The notes beneath the pieces were generated by a model, which saw nothing but the letters and a program-made list of their open reading frames with translations, searched no databases and was not told the DNA's origin. Source: an uncultured Spirochaetales bacterium (lineage in GTDB: Bacteria > Spirochaetota > Spirochaetia > Sphaerochaetales > Sphaerochaetaceae). From it: DNA of 64,000 nucleotides. Numbering within the stretch: the stretch's first letter is position 1; each line of letters opens with the position of its first letter. This document shows positions 27,077 through 34,949 of this stretch, piece after piece. Position numbers and translations under genes: made by a program. The DNA is taken from the NCBI GenBank assembly GCA_949297785.1, contig CASFTW010000003.1, positions 56,542 to 120,541 of the forward strand, read 5' to 3'.

Positions 27077-28767
27077 TGCCCAAGATTGAAGTACCTGAGA
27101 AAATGTTCTTCTCCCTTGCAGGAAAGACATATACAGATGATGAGATGAATGAGATTTTCCCTGTCGCCAAGGCAGAGCTTGACGGAAGGGAAGATGGAAC
27201 GATAAAGATTGAGCTCAACGATACGAACCGTCCGGATCTCTGGTCCGCCGCCGGTGTCGCACGTGCCCTCAGGACATACCGCACAGGCAATATTCCCCGT
27301 TATGACTTTTTCTCAAGCCGTACAAAGACGATGGACAGCGGAAACCGTGTGCACATCAACTATGATTCTTGTCTCGGTATCCGCGACTTTTCGATAAGCT
27401 TTGCCGCAGAAGGCTGCGAGGTCACTGAAGAACTGCTTGTCAACCTGATTCAGAGTCAGGAAAAACTCTGCCAGAATTTCGGACGCAAGAGAAAGACGAT
27501 CGCAATCGGTATTTTCCGCTCTGATCTGATCGAGTACCCTGTGCATTATATCGGAGCTGATCCTGACAAGACTTCTTTCGTTCCCCTGGGAATGGAGGAA
27601 AAGCTCACGCTGCGCGAGATTCTCGAAAAGCACCCCAAGGGAAAGGAATATGCTTATATCATAAAGGATAAGCCGCGCTATCCCTATCTTTATGACAACA
27701 AGGGTGATACACTCAGTTTCTCACCGATCATAAATTCGGCTTATCTTGGTGCGGTCAAGGTTGGCGACAAGGATCTCTTTGTCGATATTTCCGGTCCTAT
27801 CATTGATGATATCCTGCTTGCCGCTAATATCCTCGCATGCGATATGGCGGATATGGGATTCAAAATTCTTCCAGTGAAAGTCAGGCTGGCGAAAGAGACC
27901 AAATACGGAAAAGAGATCACCGTGCCTTATTATTTCCAGGAAGAGACAAAGTGTGATGTCTCTTTTGTCGAGAAGGAACTCGGACTTGCCCTTACAGGGG
28001 ATGAGTGCGTTGAAGCCCTGAAAAGAATGGGAGTTGAAGCCAGCGTGAAGGACGGTGTGATCACTGTCCGCTGCCCGGAATACAGAAACGACTTCCTGCA
28101 CTCTGTTGATATCGTGGAGGATATAATGATCGGCCACGGACTTTCAAAGTTCGAGCCTGTCCTTCCCAGTGAATTCACCAAGGGCTATCTTTCCCCTGCA
28201 GAGGAATACAGCAGAAAGGTGAAGAGCCTCATGGTAGGTCTTGGCTTCCAGGAGATGATGTACAATTACCTCGGCTCAAGAAAGGAATACATTGAGAACA
28301 TGCACATCAGTGACGAGAAGGTTGTCTTCATTGCAAATCCGATGAGCGAGAACTATGAAGTCGTCCGTCCTTCAATCCTTCCTTCCCTGCTGGAAAGCGA
28401 GTCCGTATCGGGACATGCTGTCTATCCTCACAGGATTTTCGAGATCGGAAAGGTTTGTTTCAAAGATGATGAGGACAACAGCGGCACGGTTACAAGAAAC
28501 AATCTCGGATTCCTTGCCGCCGACAACCAGATAGGTTTCAATGAAGCATCAAGCTATGTTCAGACACTGATGTACTTCCTGCGCATTGAATATACTCTTG
28601 AGGCAGTTGAAGGTGACGAGCGCTTCATACCGGGACGTGCTGCAAAGATCATGCATGATGGAATCGAGATCGGACGCTACGGCGAAGTTCATCCTCAGGT
28701 TCTTGAAAGCTGGGGCTGTTCGATGCCTGCAATCATGGCCGAGTTTGATCTTGATCTGATGCACTGA
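27076..28767 (+). CDS. pheT: phenylalanyl-tRNA synthetase beta subunit, archaeal/eukaryotic type
   Basis: A 563-residue beta subunit of about the archaeal length (bacterial PheT is about 800 and has extra EMAP and anticodon-like domains that are absent here). Motifs are IELNDTNRPDLWSAAGVAR (B1/B5 region), a B3/B4-like editing region about 90-250 and a C-terminal core ending FDLDLMH. The start is in the TAATG junction with pheS, with GAGGGGA as internal ribosome site, so the two subunits are made in a fixed ratio. A terminator follows. Confidence 0.95.
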   Translation: MPKIEVPEKMFFSLAGKTYTDDEMNEIFPVAKAELDGREDGTIKIELNDTNRPDLWSAAGVARALRTYRTGNIPRYDFFSSRTKTMDSGNRVHINYDSCLGIRDFSISFAAEGCEVTEELLVNLIQSQEKLCQNFGRKRKTIAIGIFRSDLIEYPVHYIGADPDKTSFVPLGMEEKLTLREILEKHPKGKEYAYIIKDKPRYPYLYDNKGDTLSFSPIINSAYLGAVKVGDKDLFVDISGPIIDDILLAANILACDMADMGFKILPVKVRLAKETKYGKEITVPYYFQEETKCDVSFVEKELGLALTGDECVEALKRMGVEASVKDGVITVRCPEYRNDFLHSVDIVEDIMIGHGLSKFEPVLPSEFTKGYLSPAEEYSRKVKSLMVGLGFQEMMYNYLGSRKEYIENMHISDEKVVFIANPMSENYEVVRPSILPSLLESESVSGHAVYPHRIFEIGKVCFKDDEDNSGTVTRNNLGFLAADNQIGFNEASSYVQTLMYFLRIEYTLEAVEGDERFIPGRAAKIMHDGIEIGRYGEVHPQVLESWGCSMPAIMAEFDLDLMH

Positions 28768-28782
28768 TTCATAAAAACCATG

Positions 28783-28814
28783 CGGGCACCATCTGTGTGC
28801 CCGTTTATTTTTTG
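28783..28814 (+). terminator. rho-independent terminator after pheT
   Basis: CGGGCAC-7-GTGCCCG followed by TTTATTTTTT. The next start codon is only six bases beyond the T-run. Confidence 0.85.
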
Positions 28815-28819
28815 AGTTT

Positions 28820-29608
28820 ATGACAATTACCAGAAAAGAAAATTTTTATGAAATTGAAGGGAAGGAATTCCCTCTTTCAGCCGTTCTTGACGAGATAATG
28901 CGTCTTGATGATGCAGATGGCGGAACCTGCGTTCTTACAGGAGAGGAGAATGAGGCACTGCAGGATGTGTTCTCATCATTCGCGTCCGTTCCTGATTTCA
29001 CAAGTCTTTCATTCAGAAGTGCATCCTCAGCGCTTTTTTCATATCTTGCCTCAAGCCGTGACAGTGAACTTGCATCCCTTGTGGCGCAGAACATGGGATG
29101 GATGAGCAGAAAAGAGGAGTCTGAGAGACTTGAGAACACCGGCAGACTGTCTGCGGAGTACAGGTCATACTGGATGGACCTTGCCAAGGAAGTCCTGACG
29201 GGTGACGGTTTTGATGATTACCGCTTCGGCTCCGTGAAAATGGACAGGAACGGCACATACCTTTATGACGGGGAGAAAGCTGTCTGCTATATTGAGGTCT
29301 CAAGGGAAGGCGGGGAAGAGAGAAAGGCGATAATTTCCCTTACGCTGCTTGGCAACCCCGAGGCTGTGGAAAGCGAAGAGGACAACCGAGCCTTTGAGTG
29401 GTGCTGTTTCTTTGATGATGAGATCGGAAGCAGTGATGACAATGCACTCATCCTCGGTGGAAGATTAAGGGCCATTGATCCTTATGGTCCCAACAGCCTC
29501 ATCCAGCGCCGTTATGACATAGTTTATGACAGAATAAAGGCAGAAGACCTTGCATTGGTGATAAAAAGTCTTGTCAGGATGCTTGAATCCTATCCGCCTC
29601 AGGAGTAA
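28820..29608 (+). CDS. acidic protein of unknown function
   Basis: A 262-residue soluble, acidic protein with no signal peptide or membrane segment; the start is MTITRKENFYEIEGKEFPL and the end is SLVRMLESYPPQE. I recognise no family. The second half has a regular beta pattern (YDGEKAVCYIEVSREGGEERKA) and the sequence DNALILGGRLRAIDPYGP. It sits immediately after the pheT terminator, with no ribosome site before ATG, so it may be translated from a leaderless or very short-leader mRNA. The stop codon lies inside the promoter of the following tRNA gene. Confidence 0.65.
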   Translation: MTITRKENFYEIEGKEFPLSAVLDEIMRLDDADGGTCVLTGEENEALQDVFSSFASVPDFTSLSFRSASSALFSYLASSRDSELASLVAQNMGWMSRKEESERLENTGRLSAEYRSYWMDLAKEVLTGDGFDDYRFGSVKMDRNGTYLYDGEKAVCYIEVSREGGEERKAIISLTLLGNPEAVESEEDNRAFEWCCFFDDEIGSSDDNALILGGRLRAIDPYGPNSLIQRRYDIVYDRIKAEDLALVIKSLVRMLESYPPQE

Positions 29609-29611
29609 ACT
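29583..29611 (+). promoter_or_regulatory. promoter of tRNA-Gly
   Basis: TTGAAT (29583-29588), a 17-base spacer and TAAACT (29606-29611). It overlaps the stop codon of the preceding gene and predicts a start about seven bases before the tRNA. Confidence 0.6.
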
Positions 29612-29624
29612 GATGAATATCTTC

Positions 29625-29695
29625 GCGGTCGTAGTACAGTGGTAGTACAGGGGCTTCCCAAGCCTCTGATGCGGGTCCGATTCCCGTCGGCCGCT
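29625..29695 (+). tRNA. tRNA-Gly (anticodon CCC)
   Basis: A full cloverleaf of 71 bases can be drawn: acceptor GCGGTCG/CGGCCGC, D-stem GTAC/GTAC, anticodon stem GGGGC/GCCTC with loop TTCCCAA, T-stem GCGGG/CCCGT, discriminator T. CCA is not encoded. The T-loop is TCCGATT, so position 55 is C where nearly all tRNAs have U (pseudouridine). It reads GGG glycine codons. Confidence 0.93.
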
Positions 29696-29718
29696 TACGG
29701 AATGAGATTCATTAATCT

Positions 29719-29754
29719 GGAATTGCCTCATTGGCAGGCAGTTCCATTTTTTAT
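29719..29754 (+). terminator. terminator of tRNA-Gly
   Basis: GGAATTGCC-9-GGCAGTTCC, a 9-bp stem with one G-U pair, then ATTTTTTATC. Confidence 0.85.
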
Positions 29755-29799
29755 CTCCTATTGATTTTGATTATTGGTTTTCCATTACGGTGAAGACAG

Positions 29800-29839
29800 A
29801 TAAGAAAAGACTCCGCCCTGATACAGGACCAGGACGGAG
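29800..29839 (-). terminator. terminator of the oleate hydratase transcript
   Basis: On the minus strand CTCCGTCCTG-9-CAGGGCGGAG forms a 10-bp stem followed by TCTTTTCTTATC, 14 bases after the stop of the gene. Confidence 0.85.
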
Positions 29840-29852
29840 AGGAGGGAGTTTT

Positions 29853-31628
29853 TCAGATTACATTGTATTGTTTAAGCAGTTTTTCGATATCTGTTCCCCT
29901 GATCTTCTCAAGAAGCATATGAAGTGCCATTTTCTCTTTCAATGGCAGGTTCATATCAGTGACAGGGCGGCTGTCCCTTATCTGGACAGCAGCATTCAGC
30001 AGATCCCGTATGTCATAGGTGCTGCCCCAGACCTCAGGTACGCCCCTGTCGATGTCAAGAAGAGTGTAGACAGCTTCCATGCCGGTACGCATTGAGTATT
30101 CGGTTGTGAATATCGTGTCTCTTTCTGTTTCTGCAAACTGACCTATGAAGGCGAAATTGAGAGATCCCTGAGGAACTACATCTGGCCTGTCGCCTTTCCT
30201 GCGCGGCATGAAAAATGCCGTGATATAAGGCATCATCACAGGTACCGTATTCGCACTTTCCCTGGCAAGTGTTCCGATAAGTTCTTCAGGAACGCCCAGA
30301 TGGTACAGCCATTCCTCACATATTTCCTTACCTGTACACTCCTTCATCGGTTTGTGTACATAGTCTCCATTCCTGTCAAAGAAAAGTCCGTAAAGCCAGA
30401 TGACGCACTGTCCTTCCTTCTGCTTTCTGAACTGAGGCTGTCTGTTGATTGTCCAGCTCAGCAGCCAGGATGAGTCCTTGACAGTGACGATGCCGCCTGT
30501 AACGACATTTCCGGAGAACGGATCCCTTTTGCATATGTTCCTGATATAGGGAATGATCCTGTCATCAAGCGTGGTGACGGTCGCGCTCATCCATGTGGTC
30601 TCTTCGGGCTTCGAACAGAATTTTTCAGGATTGCCGAAGGATGGATCCTGTGCTGCTATCTTCTTCCACATATCCCATCCTCCGCCTTCTTTAAGGCCGG
30701 TGGAGTATTCCGCTCTGGAGTTCTGGCTTCCGTATGTCGAATTCTCTACGCAGCCGCCCGGCGTTATGAAGACAAGATCATCTTCGCCGAGATTCACAAA
30801 GTGAGTCTCGCCGTCTGCAAGGAGGTCTATTCCTGAGGCTTTCTTCTTGTCATCTGTGATGTCGAAAACCACATTCACAACCTTTGTATTGTAATGGAAC
30901 TGTACGCCGTGACTTTCAAGATAGCTGATCATAGGGAGTATCAGGGACTCATACTGGTTGTAGCGTGTGAAGCGCAGTGCACTGAAGTCGGGGAGGCCTC
31001 CCACATGATGTATGAACCGCTTGATGTAAAGCTTCATCTCAAGTGCACTGTGCCAGTTCTCAAAGGCGAACATTGTCCTCCAGTACAGCCAGAAATTTGA
31101 TGAGAGAACCTCTTCATCGAAATATTCAGTGATCTTCTTGTCGTAAAGTTCCTCATCCGGAGTGAAGAAGAGTTTCATTATCTGCATGGCACCTTTGTCG
31201 CTGATTGCGAATTTGCCGTCAGTATGGGCATCTTCTCCTCTGTTGACTGTTGCACGGCAGAGAGAGTAGTTGGGATCCCTCTTGTTCAGCCAGTAGTACT
31301 CGTCAAGTACGCTGATGCCTTCCTTCTCAATGGACGGGATTGAACGGAAAAGATCCCACATTACTTCAAAATGGTTGTCCATTTCCCTTCCGCCGCGCAT
31401 GACATAGCCCAGCGCCGGATATTCATATCCGTCACAGGCACCGCCAGGTATTGAATCCTTTTCATAGATATGGATCCTGCTGCCCTCCATCTGCGCATCC
31501 CTGACAAGATAGCAGGCCGCTGTTAGCGCTGCCAGTCCCGTGCCCACGATATGGGCACTTTTTCTTTCGACTCCCTCCGGTTTCAGGGGATGTGCGAATG
31601 CTTCATAGTTTCCGCTTGAATAATACAT
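29853..31628 (-). CDS. ohyA: oleate hydratase (FAD-dependent fatty-acid double-bond hydratase)
   Basis: A 591-residue flavoprotein of the myosin-cross-reactive-antigen family, which adds water to the cis-9 double bond of oleate or linoleate and detoxifies host unsaturated fatty acids. Visible are the FAD-binding HIVGTGLAALTAACYLVRD (about 26-44), MRGGREMDNHFEVMWDLF (substrate/FAD region) and ITAFFMPRRKGDRPDVVPQG near the C-terminus. CGGAGG seven bases before ATG 31628 sets the start at MYYSSGNYEAF. It lies 109 bases downstream of a TetR gene on the same strand, so it is probably controlled by it. It is probably cytoplasmic and membrane-associated, as in the family. Confidence 0.95.
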   Translation of the reverse strand: MYYSSGNYEAFAHPLKPEGVERKSAHIVGTGLAALTAACYLVRDAQMEGSRIHIYEKDSIPGGACDGYEYPALGYVMRGGREMDNHFEVMWDLFRSIPSIEKEGISVLDEYYWLNKRDPNYSLCRATVNRGEDAHTDGKFAISDKGAMQIMKLFFTPDEELYDKKITEYFDEEVLSSNFWLYWRTMFAFENWHSALEMKLYIKRFIHHVGGLPDFSALRFTRYNQYESLILPMISYLESHGVQFHYNTKVVNVVFDITDDKKKASGIDLLADGETHFVNLGEDDLVFITPGGCVENSTYGSQNSRAEYSTGLKEGGGWDMWKKIAAQDPSFGNPEKFCSKPEETTWMSATVTTLDDRIIPYIRNICKRDPFSGNVVTGGIVTVKDSSWLLSWTINRQPQFRKQKEGQCVIWLYGLFFDRNGDYVHKPMKECTGKEICEEWLYHLGVPEELIGTLARESANTVPVMMPYITAFFMPRRKGDRPDVVPQGSLNFAFIGQFAETERDTIFTTEYSMRTGMEAVYTLLDIDRGVPEVWGSTYDIRDLLNAAVQIRDSRPVTDMNLPLKEKMALHMLLEKIRGTDIEKLLKQYNVI

Positions 31629-31736
31629 TTTTTGTCCTCCGTATTCTGGTTTGTCTGAAGCCAAAATTAACGGGGAATGCAGTCTGCATATATGGGCAGA
31701 ACACTGACTTTGTCTGAATTCAGGGCACAGTGCTGT

Positions 31737-32294
31737 TCATGTCCGGGAAGCTTTTTCCACAAGATCCCCGAGGTCTCCTTCCTTGAGCGCCGCGATGGCG
31801 TGAAGCTGTGTCAGTATGTTTTCATCAAGGCCGCTTTCAAGCCAGAGGGATGAAAGACCGAAAAGAACGGCCTTGAGGTACTGGATTATCATATTGCGTT
31901 TTTCATCCGGGAGTCTGCGGCTGTCCTCTGCAATGTCGACATATGATGAAACCACATGTTCGCAGACTCTCCACAGCGACTGTTCGAAAATGCTTCTGCT
32001 GACGGATGAATAGATGTTCTTCACCGCATTGCGGTGTTCAAGTGCGAAATTTATGGCATCTTCAAGACAGTCCTCAAGGGAATTGCGTTTCCTGCTGTCT
32101 GACATTATTTTTCCGGCATCTCTTTCAACTATATCCTCAAGCAGTGAGGGTATGTCATGGAAATGGTAGTAGAATGTATTCCTGTTGATGCCGCATCTCG
32201 TGACGATTTCCTTCACCGTTATCGATGCAAGCGGTTTTTCATTCAGTATCTGGAGAAAAGTCTCCCTTATAGCTCGTGCCGTGAAGTCTGCCAT
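31737..32294 (-). CDS. TetR family transcriptional regulator
   Basis: A 185-residue regulator with an N-terminal helix-turn-helix, ITVKEIVTRCGINRNTFYYHF (about 25-45), typical of TetR. The C-terminal ligand domain is helical and not assignable. GGAGAG before ATG 32294 sets the start at MADFTARAIRETF. It stands upstream of oleate hydratase on the same strand, so it probably represses that operon and itself, with a fatty acid as likely inducer. This regulation is inferred from position only. Confidence 0.87.
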   Translation of the reverse strand: MADFTARAIRETFLQILNEKPLASITVKEIVTRCGINRNTFYYHFHDIPSLLEDIVERDAGKIMSDSRKRNSLEDCLEDAINFALEHRNAVKNIYSSVSRSIFEQSLWRVCEHVVSSYVDIAEDSRRLPDEKRNMIIQYLKAVLFGLSSLWLESGLDENILTQLHAIAALKEGDLGDLVEKASRT

Positions 32295-32420
32295 ATCACT
32301 CTCCTGTAAATGAATAATAATACCTGCGGGGCATATCTCAAAGGAAAATAAGAGAGGAAGGGAGCTGCCGAGCTTTACTTTTCCATTATTTTTTAGCACA
32401 TTAGACAACGGAGGCTTTTT

Positions 32421-32822
32421 ATGAAAATTGCAGTCACTTACGATAACGGATCCGTATTCCAGCATTTCGGACATACGGAGGAGTTCAAAGTCTATACAGT
32501 TGAGGATGGTAAGGTCGTCTCATCGCAGGTGGTATCATCAGACGGACAGGGGCATGGCGCGCTTGCAGGCCTGCTTTCACACAATGGAATCGATGCACTT
32601 ATCTGCGGCGGTATCGGAACGGGTGCAAAGAATGCGCTTGAAAGTTTCGGCATAAAACTTTATGCCGGCGTCAGCGGCAGTGCGGATGCGGCGGTTGATG
32701 CCCTGCTTGCCGGCACACTTGCATACAGTGAGGATGCAAACTGCTCCCATCATGACCATGAAGAGGGACATCAGTGTGCTCATCATTCGCATGACGGTCA
32801 TTCCTGCAGCTGTCACTGCTGA
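32421..32822 (+). CDS. NifX/NifB-like (dinitrogenase Fe-Mo cofactor family) protein with His/Cys-rich tail
   Basis: A 133-residue small protein of the family that binds iron-molybdenum cofactor precursors in nitrogen fixers, and is found in many non-fixers as a putative metal/Fe-S carrier. The core (1-105) has MKIAVTYDNGSVFQHFGHTE and ALICGGIGTGAKNALESFGI. The last 28 residues form a tail with nine His and five Cys (HHDHEEGH, CSCHC), a likely metal-binding extension. CGGAGG precedes the start. It is divergent from the tetR gene. No nif genes are in the window, so nitrogen fixation is not implied. Confidence 0.85.
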   Translation: MKIAVTYDNGSVFQHFGHTEEFKVYTVEDGKVVSSQVVSSDGQGHGALAGLLSHNGIDALICGGIGTGAKNALESFGIKLYAGVSGSADAAVDALLAGTLAYSEDANCSHHDHEEGHQCAHHSHDGHSCSCHC

Positions 32823-32833
32823 TTTTTTTCATC

Positions 32834-32860
32834 AAAGCCGCTGTTTCATGCAGCGGCTTT
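32834..32860 (+). terminator. hairpin after the NifX-like gene
   Basis: AAAGCCGCTG-7-CAGCGGCTTT, a 10-bp stem ending in a short T-run (TTT). It is a probable terminator, and it stands just upstream of the -10 of the next gene. Confidence 0.65.
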
Positions 32861-32864
32861 CCTG

Positions 32865-32870
32865 TATCAT
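32865..32870 (+). promoter_or_regulatory. -10 box six bases before a start codon (leaderless gene)
   Basis: TATCAT, then TAGCAT, then ATG 32877. A transcript starting the usual seven bases after the -10 would begin at the ATG itself. There is no ribosome site. Confidence 0.55.
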
Positions 32871-32876
32871 TAGCAT

Positions 32877-33644
32877 ATGTTCCGCTTTGCTGTCATTCTG
32901 ATAATCCTGACGACACTGCTGTCAGCATCATGTTCCCTGGCAAGCTTTGAGGCTTTATACAATCTCACATCTTCGCTCAAGGGAAACTGGGCTGTGGAGG
33001 CAGGTATTGTCGATGTGGATTCTGCACAGCTTATAAATGAAGTATATCCGGATGCAGAAAACACCGGGGTGATGACAGCTGATGACAATATATATTCACT
33101 TAACAGTTCATATACTCTGGATCTCGGCTTCTCTTCCGGCACACTGCTTGCCCCTCTTGGGGAGGAAGCTATGAACAGCCTGATAAACGCAAGTGAGAAT
33201 CCGGTCAAGAAAAAGGACCTTGCCAGAGTCCTTGAAGAGAAAGCGGAAGACAGTCTTGCCGGGTATGCGGCAAACACGGCGGCTTATCTTGAAGAATTTG
33301 TTTCCCGGATTGAGCAAAGGGGCAAGTATCCTGATATTGCAGATCTGTTTGAATCATTCCTGCCACAGAAAGACGGATATGTCAGTGCCCGCGATGTGCT
33401 CGATCTCAGGATAATAATGTACGTGACGGAGAATGCCCTTTCTTTCTTTGAACACTCCTCTGTAACCATTGATGACATCTATGAAGCTCTCGGCACTTCA
33501 TTCACGGATGCTAAGACAGATTTCGTCGATACGATGGCAACGGCGCTTGGCAAAGCCAAAAGCGCATGCACAACGACCGGTTCCATCCGGCTGAGAAATG
33601 CGCTGAACAACCTTCTGATGAAGGTACAGGAGGGGATGAGGTGA
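32877..33644 (+). CDS. lipoprotein of unknown function
   Basis: A 255-residue protein with a hydrophobic signal and lipobox LSASC (Cys19), so lipid-anchored. The mature part is helical with acidic patches; I recognise no family. It appears to be translated from a leaderless mRNA. Its stop (TGA) overlaps the GTG start of the following FadL-like barrel, so the two are co-translated and may work together at the outer membrane, as auxiliary lipoproteins often do with barrels. The function itself is unknown. Confidence 0.7.
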   Translation: MFRFAVILIILTTLLSASCSLASFEALYNLTSSLKGNWAVEAGIVDVDSAQLINEVYPDAENTGVMTADDNIYSLNSSYTLDLGFSSGTLLAPLGEEAMNSLINASENPVKKKDLARVLEEKAEDSLAGYAANTAAYLEEFVSRIEQRGKYPDIADLFESFLPQKDGYVSARDVLDLRIIMYVTENALSFFEHSSVTIDDIYEALGTSFTDAKTDFVDTMATALGKAKSACTTTGSIRLRNALNNLLMKVQEGMR

Positions 33645-34891
33645 GAAAACGTCTGGGCTTTGTCATCATCTTCATTGCCTTTTTTCTCCATGCCGCCTCT
33701 TCCGGTGCACTTGATGCATACGCTCCGCTTGCATTGAGGATTGAGTCCATGGGCGGTGCCGGTGTGGCATCTGCCCGCTATGAGGAAGTGATGTATGCCA
33801 ATCCGGCTCTGGTGTCCAGGGAAAACCAGTATGCCGCACTGCCGTCCCTCAGCATCACGCTGTACAACTTCAACAAGCTCATACAGCCGGGCGGTGCCCT
33901 GGACATATTCCTGACGCAGAATGAGGGACAGGAAGATATAACCCGGGCAATAAACCAGCTTATAAACTCGATAGGATCGGGAGAAGGCGATGTCATTTCC
34001 GCCCAGGCCGGCTTCGGCTTCATATCGGGAATAACAGGGCTCAGCCTTGACATGGGCATTGATCTTCACAGCATGGGGTCGGGAGGAGAGTCCAGCACAC
34101 TCGTGATGGAAGCCAACCTTGCGGCAAGCCTTGCCCTTGCCATGCCTTTCACTGTCGCTGAGAATCACACTTTCAGTTTCGGTATCGGAGCCCATCTGAT
34201 CTTCAGGGGATTTTCCCTTGATGATATGTACAATCCTTCACTCCAGGGCGGGCTGAATGCCGGCAGCCTGATCAGTATCTACAATGATGAGGACAGTCTC
34301 GGGCTGATGCTCAACCAGATACCTGTCGCATTCGGTTTTGCAATCCCGCTTGATTTCGGTTTCGCCTATTCGTACCGTGACATCTTCACGCTTGCATTTG
34401 CGGCGAAAAACGTCAACGGACGATACAGAATGCAGACATACAGCGGTATAAACCAGCTTTATTATATGCTTACAGGAGGCTACCTGGGATCTTCGAGTCC
34501 GGGTAGTGCGACTGAAGGAATAAACTATTCTTTCGACACTCCTCTCTCTCTTGATGCCGGTTTTGCCGTATCCACTCCGGATGAAGGATTATGGGAGTGG
34601 ATAGATGTGACCTTCGCCTGCGACATTGTTGATCTTGCAGGACTTTTCTCCAATCCTGTGTCTCTTGAGGAGCTCATTCTGAGAAGCAGGCTCGGTCTTG
34701 AAGTCAGATTGATGAATACTTTTGATTTCAGGGCGGGGCTGAACAGCGGATATCTGTCGTTCGGCTTCACCTTCGATTTCCAGATCTTCACCATCGATCT
34801 GCTTTATGCAACCCATGAGTACGGAAAGGAACTCGGCGACAAGCCTCTTGATATGCTTTCCATCGCATTCACCCTGGGTATTGAGAATTAG
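33641..34891 (+). CDS. FadL/UPF0164-like outer-membrane protein
   Basis: A 416-residue protein with a signal peptide (about 1-26) and the start of a FadL/PorV-like barrel, LRIESMGGAGVASARYEEVMY followed by ANPALVS. This is the same arrangement as the UPF0164 proteins of treponemes, proposed to move hydrophobic molecules such as fatty acids across the outer membrane. The rest alternates in amphipathic strands with a C-terminal AFTLGIEN. GTG 33641 is the best start: AGGAGGGG lies just upstream, and the junction GTGA overlaps the preceding stop. Fatty-acid uptake would fit with the nearby oleate hydratase, but this link is only inferred. Confidence 0.72.
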   Translation: MRKRLGFVIIFIAFFLHAASSGALDAYAPLALRIESMGGAGVASARYEEVMYANPALVSRENQYAALPSLSITLYNFNKLIQPGGALDIFLTQNEGQEDITRAINQLINSIGSGEGDVISAQAGFGFISGITGLSLDMGIDLHSMGSGGESSTLVMEANLAASLALAMPFTVAENHTFSFGIGAHLIFRGFSLDDMYNPSLQGGLNAGSLISIYNDEDSLGLMLNQIPVAFGFAIPLDFGFAYSYRDIFTLAFAAKNVNGRYRMQTYSGINQLYYMLTGGYLGSSSPGSATEGINYSFDTPLSLDAGFAVSTPDEGLWEWIDVTFACDIVDLAGLFSNPVSLEELILRSRLGLEVRLMNTFDFRAGLNSGYLSFGFTFDFQIFTIDLLYATHEYGKELGDKPLDMLSIAFTLGIEN

Positions 34892-34949
34892 TTTCCAGTC
34901 TTTCCTTTTCCCGTGCTACAATTTGTCTGTACAGGACAAAGGAGGTGCT

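Noticed and set aside
32421..32822. Evidence for nitrogen fixation
   Set aside because: One NifX-like gene alone is common in non-fixers; no nifHDK or nifB is in the window.
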